The notes beneath the pieces are model-generated. The model had not been told where the DNA came from. It did not search any database and worked only from the letters and a program-made list of their open reading frames with translations. Below are positions 59,866 to 64,000 of a stretch of 64,000 nucleotides of DNA, one piece after another. The first letter of the stretch is position 1. Every line of letters starts with the position of its first letter. This DNA is from Tretioscincus oriximinensis (lineage: Eukaryota; Chordata; Lepidosauria; Squamata; Gymnophthalmidae), in NCBI GenBank assembly GCA_022410635.1, contig JAJVDF010000855.1:321340-385339 (forward strand), given 5' to 3'. Position numbers and translations under genes: made by a program.

Positions 59866-60060
59866 GAAATTTATTTATTTATTTATACTTATACCCTGCC
59901 CTATACCTGAAGGTCTCAGGAGAGCCAACAGTAAAACATCAATACAAAATTAAAACAGTATAAAATAATATCATAACATTTCTTCAGCCAAAGGCCAGGT
60001 AAAAGAGGTGCGTTACTGTAAGCAGTTGGTGTAAGGCTACAGTAGGGCCTGATCCAGCAA
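59866..60060 (-). mobile_element. L2-like LINE 3' end fragment
   Basis: Plus strand reads TTATTTATTTATACTTATAC, CTGCCCTATACCTGAAGGTC, then TTCAGCCAAAGGCCAGGTAA and AAGAGGTGCGTTA: the complement of the region preceding the tail at 20880-21000. Minus-strand insertion. Confidence 0.65.
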
Positions 60061-60194
60061 GTTCCTTTTATGTTTTTATAACCCACTGCTAGTGACAGCT
60101 GCAAGCTGTTTTCTCTAGGGGCAATTTCATCTTTAGGCTGAATGTTGCTGCTAGACAATAAAGGATGTTAGACAAGGATGCTAATCTACCTCCA

Positions 60195-60318
60195 GGGCCA
60201 TGGTCACACATATGCATTTAAACCATCTTCAGTTCTGAAGAACTGGACAAAACTAGAATCTGGTTTTATCCAGTTCTTCTGAACTGAGGATGGTTGAAAA
60301 GCACAACACAGAGGCCCA
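60195..60318. mobile_element. MITE family H, copy 4
   Basis: AAACCATCTTCAGTTCTGAA with GAACTGGACAAAACTAG on the left and its reverse complement TTTTATCCAGTTCTTCTGAA, CTGAGGATGGTT on the right; one of the clearest hairpins of the family. Confidence 0.65.
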
Positions 60319-61019
60319 GTACAAAGTAAAGATTCAACAGTAAATGCAATAATTTTATTTACATAAAAAGATGGTATTTCATCTACTTTCATCTTATTTC
60401 AGGTACTGATGCACTTGGGAGTGTTCTATACTTGCGTGCTGAAAGTATGTGCATTAAATTCTATGATGAAAATGTTCATTCTGCTGGACATATTTCAAAT
60501 TTATATTATATATTGGATATGCAGTCTCCAAACTACAACACAAATGAGAAATTCTTCCCTTTTGTCAGCTGTTGTTACTAATTCACTTCAGCAGAGGGCA
60601 AAAGAGACTGTCATCTTGCACTTGATATTGCGTGTTTGAAAATTAACAAGACCAAAGGATGGAACTCAGTGAGATTACAAGTGCTTTAAACAGCTTAATA
60701 TGCATAACTCAATTTGCCTTCTTCACTGAATTAAAACTTCACTGAACTGCCAAATCATCAGAAGGGAAAAAATACATATGAAATTTGTTAAGCAAAGCCT
60801 GCCCGGTTTGTAAAATACATTTTATCCACGAGTGAAAAAAAAAAGGTTTTAAAAGGAAAGTGGGGATTTGATACCAAGCAGCACCTCACTTAAAGAAGGA
60901 TAAAAATAAGTATGTTTAGTTTAGTTTATTTATTTATGATTAATCGAATGACCATATCATCAGAAAGGCACTTCTTACAAATTCCATATGTAAGAAAAAT
61001 TTTAAAACTCTAAAAGAGA

Positions 61020-61276
61020 GCCAGTTTGGTGTAGTGGTTAGAGTGTGGGACTCTTATCTGGTAGTCTCCCGGTTCGATTCCCCACTCCTCCATGAAAGCC
61101 AGCTGGGTGACCTTGGGCCAGTCACAGTTCTTTAGAACTCTCCCAGCCCCACCTACTCCACAGGGTATCTGTTGTGGAGAAAGCAACAAAAGCTATGTGC
61201 ACCACCCTATGGTTGGCTGCCCTGAGACCTTTGGGTATAGGGCGGGATATAAATACAAATAAATAAATAAATAAAA
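61020..61276 (+). mobile_element. tRNA-derived SINE, full length
   Basis: Near-intact copy: GCCAGTTTGGTGTAGTGGTT, CCCGGTTCGATTCCCCACTC (perfect B-box core GGTTCGATTCC), TGGGTGACCTTGGGCCAGTC, CTGAGACCTTTGGGTATAGG and an (AAAT)n tail. Very similar to the copy at 41010. Confidence 0.92.
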
Positions 61277-61333
61277 ATATAAAGGATAAAAGAGTATTTC
61301 AAAATCACGCTGAACAGATTTAAAAGAGAACAG

Positions 61334-61965
61334 TCAGTTCCAATTCACTGCAACATTTGTCAGCCATGTAGCACGCCTTTTTGCTGCACGTTCTAAAAAG
61401 AGGGCAGCTCCAGTGACGGTGAATTTGTCACTCCCCCTTAGCAGCCAATTTGTACGATCCTCATCAGTTCTGCAGTGGGCATTTACCAGAAGAGGATGTA
61501 AGTATCTCGCTCTGATATCTGCGTATAGCTGGCATTCCAATAGGAAGTATACAGTTGTTTCAATCTTTCCTGATCCGCAGGGGCACAGTCTGTTGTTATA
61601 GTTGATGCTCTGATATCTTCCCAGTTTTAACATAATGTCCAGTTGGTCAAAACGGGCTTTTGTGTACAGTTTCCTTAGTCTTGATGCCAACTCAAATGTT
61701 AGGTAGTTCTCTATACCAAACTTTTGTGTGAACACAGCTAAGTAAGGCAGGGATCTGGCTTGAGTGATTGCTGATAAGTCACATTGGGCTTGGATGCCCT
61801 TCAGTCGTTGTTTGAGTATCATCTTTGCCTTTGTCCCTAGCGAACTCAAGAGCTGTGTAGAAAAGCCCAAATGCGACAAATGATTTCTGAATCTGGCAAA
61901 CCAAGATGTATGGGCATGATTGTTTGCTGGCTCTTGGAGAATAAGTATGCTAACTCTATTCTCTG
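61334..61965 (-). pseudogene. Non-LTR retrotransposon C-terminal fragment
   Basis: A minus-strand frame open for over 180 codons contains LCPCGSGKIETTVYFLLECQ followed by LYADIRARYLHPLL: the C-P-C-G, E-T, L-L-E-C pattern of the C-terminal zinc-finger-like domain of several non-LTR elements. The His expected before the last Cys is Tyr here (VYFLLEC). The frame continues upstream through HTSWFARFRNHLSHLG and is interrupted by the insertion at 61967-62151. Clade not identified. Probably an inactive relic, though this exon-sized piece has no stop codon. Confidence 0.6.
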
Positions 61966-61966
61966 T

Positions 61967-62151
61967 AAAGGAGCTAGCAGCACTTTGAGACTAACTTGAG
62001 AAAAGTGGGTGACATAAGCTTTCATAAACACGTCTACTTCTTCAGTCTATGAAANCTTAAGCCACCCACTTTTCTCAAGTTAGTCTCAAAGTGCTGCTAG
62101 CTCCTTTACTGGATTTTCTACTAGACTAGCACGGCTATTTCTCTGAAATTG
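61967..62151. mobile_element. Palindromic Penelope-like insertion with perfect 12-bp TSD
   Basis: Exact target duplication TCTATTCTCTGT at 61955-61966 and 62152-62163. The two arms (from TAAAGGAGCTAGCAGCACTT, and its reverse complement ending at about 62115) match over about 50 bases; the middle holds AGCTTTCATAAACACGTCTAC and CTTCTTCAG, the reverse complement of the hammerhead-like core. The right end GGCTATTTCTCTGAAATTG is the reverse complement of the left end of the copy at 327. It interrupts a LINE reading frame on the minus strand. Confidence 0.65.
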
Positions 62152-62184
62152 TCTATTCTCTGTGTCAGAAAACAAATGGACACA

Positions 62185-62400
62185 TATCAGATATGCAGAA
62201 TAGCAATACACAAAAACCTGTTGAGAAACTTCAGTCTCCCAGGACATTCCATCTCAGATCTCAGAATTTTAGTCCTTAAACAAAGAAACTACAAAGGAAG
62301 ATTCAAAAGACAAGCAGCAGAATTAGAAAACATTCACAAATTGCAGTCCATTGACAAGGGACAGACCAGAGACGACAATTTTCTTGTTACTAACATCTCA
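62185..62400 (+). pseudogene. Possible Penelope-like GIY-YIG-region remnant
   Basis: Plus-strand translation has NFSLPGHSISDLRILVLKQR followed by a basic stretch and AELENIHKLQS. The spacing H-S-x-x-D-L-R-x-x-V-L then E-x-x-x-I-x-K-L is like the C-terminal endonuclease part of Penelope-like retroelements. Only about 60 residues are convincing and no catalytic GIY or YIG motif is visible. It sits next to the palindromic insertion but outside its target duplication, so the relation is uncertain. Confidence 0.35.
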
Positions 62401-62814
62401 GTTTCTTTAGGACATTCTTGGACTATTCTTTTCTGCATAAATTTGACTGCAACACTTTTACCTAATTACTTCTTTCCCCCAGGCACTTCCACTTAAGATA
62501 ATTAACTACTGTACTTGATCTGTACTTGATCTACTAATCACCCACATTTACATTTTGTGGTTACTACCAAAACTCAGTTTTTTATATATAGCCTGTTCCT
62601 AGCATATGAAAAAGCTACCTACAAAAGTTCATGGCACATATATTTTTCCAGCTAGCTGATAAATAGTTAATCCAAAAGTGTGCAAGATGTGTGCAATCAT
62701 GTTTACATATCTATTTTTTACACACACCCCTTGCTAATTTCCTGGACCCTGATTTAATATGTCAATCTTTCCCAAATAAAACCATGATGTGCTCCAGTAT
62801 CAGAAAATGTTCTC

Positions 62815-63785
62815 AGTTCAAAAGAACATAAGAGGAGCCCTGCTGAATCGAGCCGGAGCCCATCTAATCCAGCCTTCTGTTTCACACAGTGGCCCACCAA
62901 TTGCACCTGGGCAGTATGAAAGACAGTAGAAGAAAGCAAAATCTTCAACTGTTCTCAATGGCCTGCAAATGGCATTTCAGGAATACTGCCTATTTCTCCA
63001 TCTCGGAGGCAATATCAAGACATCCATTGTGGTGGCTTGGTGTCCACGAACCTGTCTAATCAGTGCTTTTTTTCCAGAAAAAAAGGTGACGGTCCTAACG
63101 CCGGCGAGGGGGGGGGCGGCGTTAGGACCGTGGGGGGGCAGTACTAACGCCACCACCCCCCCCCGCCTAAATAAAAGGTGCCGGTACTGCGTTCCGGCAC
63201 AAAAAAAGCCCTGTGTCTAATCCTCTTAAATCTACCCATGTTGCTAGCTGCCACTACCTCTTCTGGAAGCAAATTCCAGAGGCCAATGACTCTTTGGGGG
63301 AAAAAAGATTTTCCTTTGCCTGTCCTCACTCTTCTGCCCAACAGTTTCATGATCCTAGTATTGTATGAAAGAGAAAATAATTCTTTTCTATTCATCATAG
63401 CCATTCTGTGTGTGATTTTATAATCTTCAATCAGACCACTTCTCAAACGCAGTCTTTCAAGGCTGAAGATGTCCAGATGTTGTCGCAGGATTTCATAAGG
63501 GAGGTATTCCAGCCCCTTGATCATTTTTGTTATCCTTTTCTGCACCTTCTCTAGTTCTACAATATTCTTTTTGAGATGTGGTGACCAGAATTTTACAAAA
63601 ATGGGCCTCACCACAGATTTATAAAGAGGCAAAACAACACTTGCTGACTTGTTTTCGATTCCTTTCCTAATTATCCCTAATGTTGAATTTTCTTTTTTCG
63701 TGTGTGCTGCTGCTGCACACTGGGATGACAACTTCATTGAACTATCCACCAACATTCCAAGATCCTTTTCCTGCTGACACACTCC
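62815..63785 (-). mobile_element. CR1 LINE, 5'-truncated, interrupted by a hAT element
   Basis: On the minus strand a 212-codon frame starts at 63782 and runs [65 protein letters not shown], the CR1 reverse-transcriptase C-terminus. It is broken at the end by the insertion at 63061-63213 and continues with the CR1 3' UTR to AGAACATAAGAGGAGCCC at about 62822. The open frame suggests a fairly young copy. Confidence 0.9.
63061..63213. mobile_element. hAT-like MITE, family C, inside CR1, with 8-bp TSD
   Basis: 153 bases from CAGTGCTTTTTTTCC to CACAAAAAAAGCCCTG (inverted ends). Exact duplication TGTCTAAT at 63053-63060 and 63214-63221. Internal inverted repeat GACGGTCCTAACGCCG / CGGCGTTAGGACCGT around a G-run. 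The CR1 sequence continues on both sides, so this insertion is younger than the CR1. Confidence 0.92.
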
Positions 63786-63885
63786 TGCCTGATATTACCC
63801 CTCTCCCTTGCCTTCCTTGAGAGCAAAGGCTCACCACTGATTGGTGCTCAGCTGCTGGATTTTTATGGATTTGATTAGTCAGTCA

Positions 63886-64000
63886 TAAGAACATAAGAAC
63901 ATAAGAAGAGCCATACTGGATCAGGCCACAGCCCATCAAGTCCAGCATTCTGTCTCACACAGAGGCCCACCAGATGCACCTGGGCAGTCGGAACAGAGGA
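63886..64000 (-). mobile_element. CR1 LINE 3' end, continues beyond the window
   Basis: AAGAACATAAGAAGAGCCAT, GATCAGGCCACAGCCCATCA and CAGATGCACCTGGGCAGTCG: complement of a CR1 end, cut by the window edge. Confidence 0.85.

Noticed and set aside
61020..61100. tRNA gene suggested by A- and B-box sequences
   Set aside because: It is the tRNA-derived head of a SINE; no folded anticodon arm with proper acceptor stem, and further copies have the same body and tail.
1..64000. CRISPR arrays, operons, prophage or other bacterial systems
   Set aside because: No regular repeat-spacer pattern or bacterial coding density; spliced homeobox gene and LINE/SINE content show a vertebrate nuclear genome.

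Overview
The window looks like a vertebrate, most likely squamate (lizard or snake), nuclear genome. The main evidence is the repeat content: CR1 LINE 3' ends, tRNA-derived SINEs of the Sauria type that share a LINE 3' tail, an L1 remnant, L2-like LINE pieces and many short palindromic DNA transposons. Scattered single n bases suggest a draft assembly. Nothing bacterial, viral or plasmid-like is present.

I recognise one protein-coding gene: a complete four-exon homeobox gene, DBX2, on the minus strand. Coding exons are 39201-38832, 27287-27192, 21623-21442 and 20210-19893. Splice sites and phases are consistent (phase 1, phase 1, phase 0), giving a 321-residue protein. It has an eh1-like FLIENLL motif near residue 40 and a homeodomain at about residues 173-232, which the last intron splits between homeodomain positions 44 and 45. 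The start codon lies in a CpG island (about 38.6-39.8 kb). Exon 2 encodes only about 32 residues and is easily missed.

Layout: 1-19.8 kb is gene-free flank 3' of DBX2, with SINEs, a CR1 reverse-transcriptase fragment, an L1 relic and several MITEs. From 19.9 to 39.2 kb lies DBX2, with introns of about 1.2, 5.6 and 11.5 kb holding CR1, SINE, MITE, Tc1/mariner-like and simple-repeat insertions. From 39.8 to 64 kb is upstream flank, densely filled with MITEs, SINEs and CR1. In mammals DBX2 sits between NELL2 and ANO6, but I see no exon of either here.

The less ordinary content is the mobile DNA. Five short elements in three families have exact 8-bp target duplications (hAT-like), one of them inside an older CR1. 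A Tc1/mariner-like element with TA flanks carries an internal tandem repeat with a CRE-type palindrome. Two Penelope-like insertions share the same end, have about 12-bp target duplications, are built as inverted repeats and keep a hammerhead-ribozyme-like core. Several further palindromic repeat families occur in two to six copies. I found no new multi-gene system.
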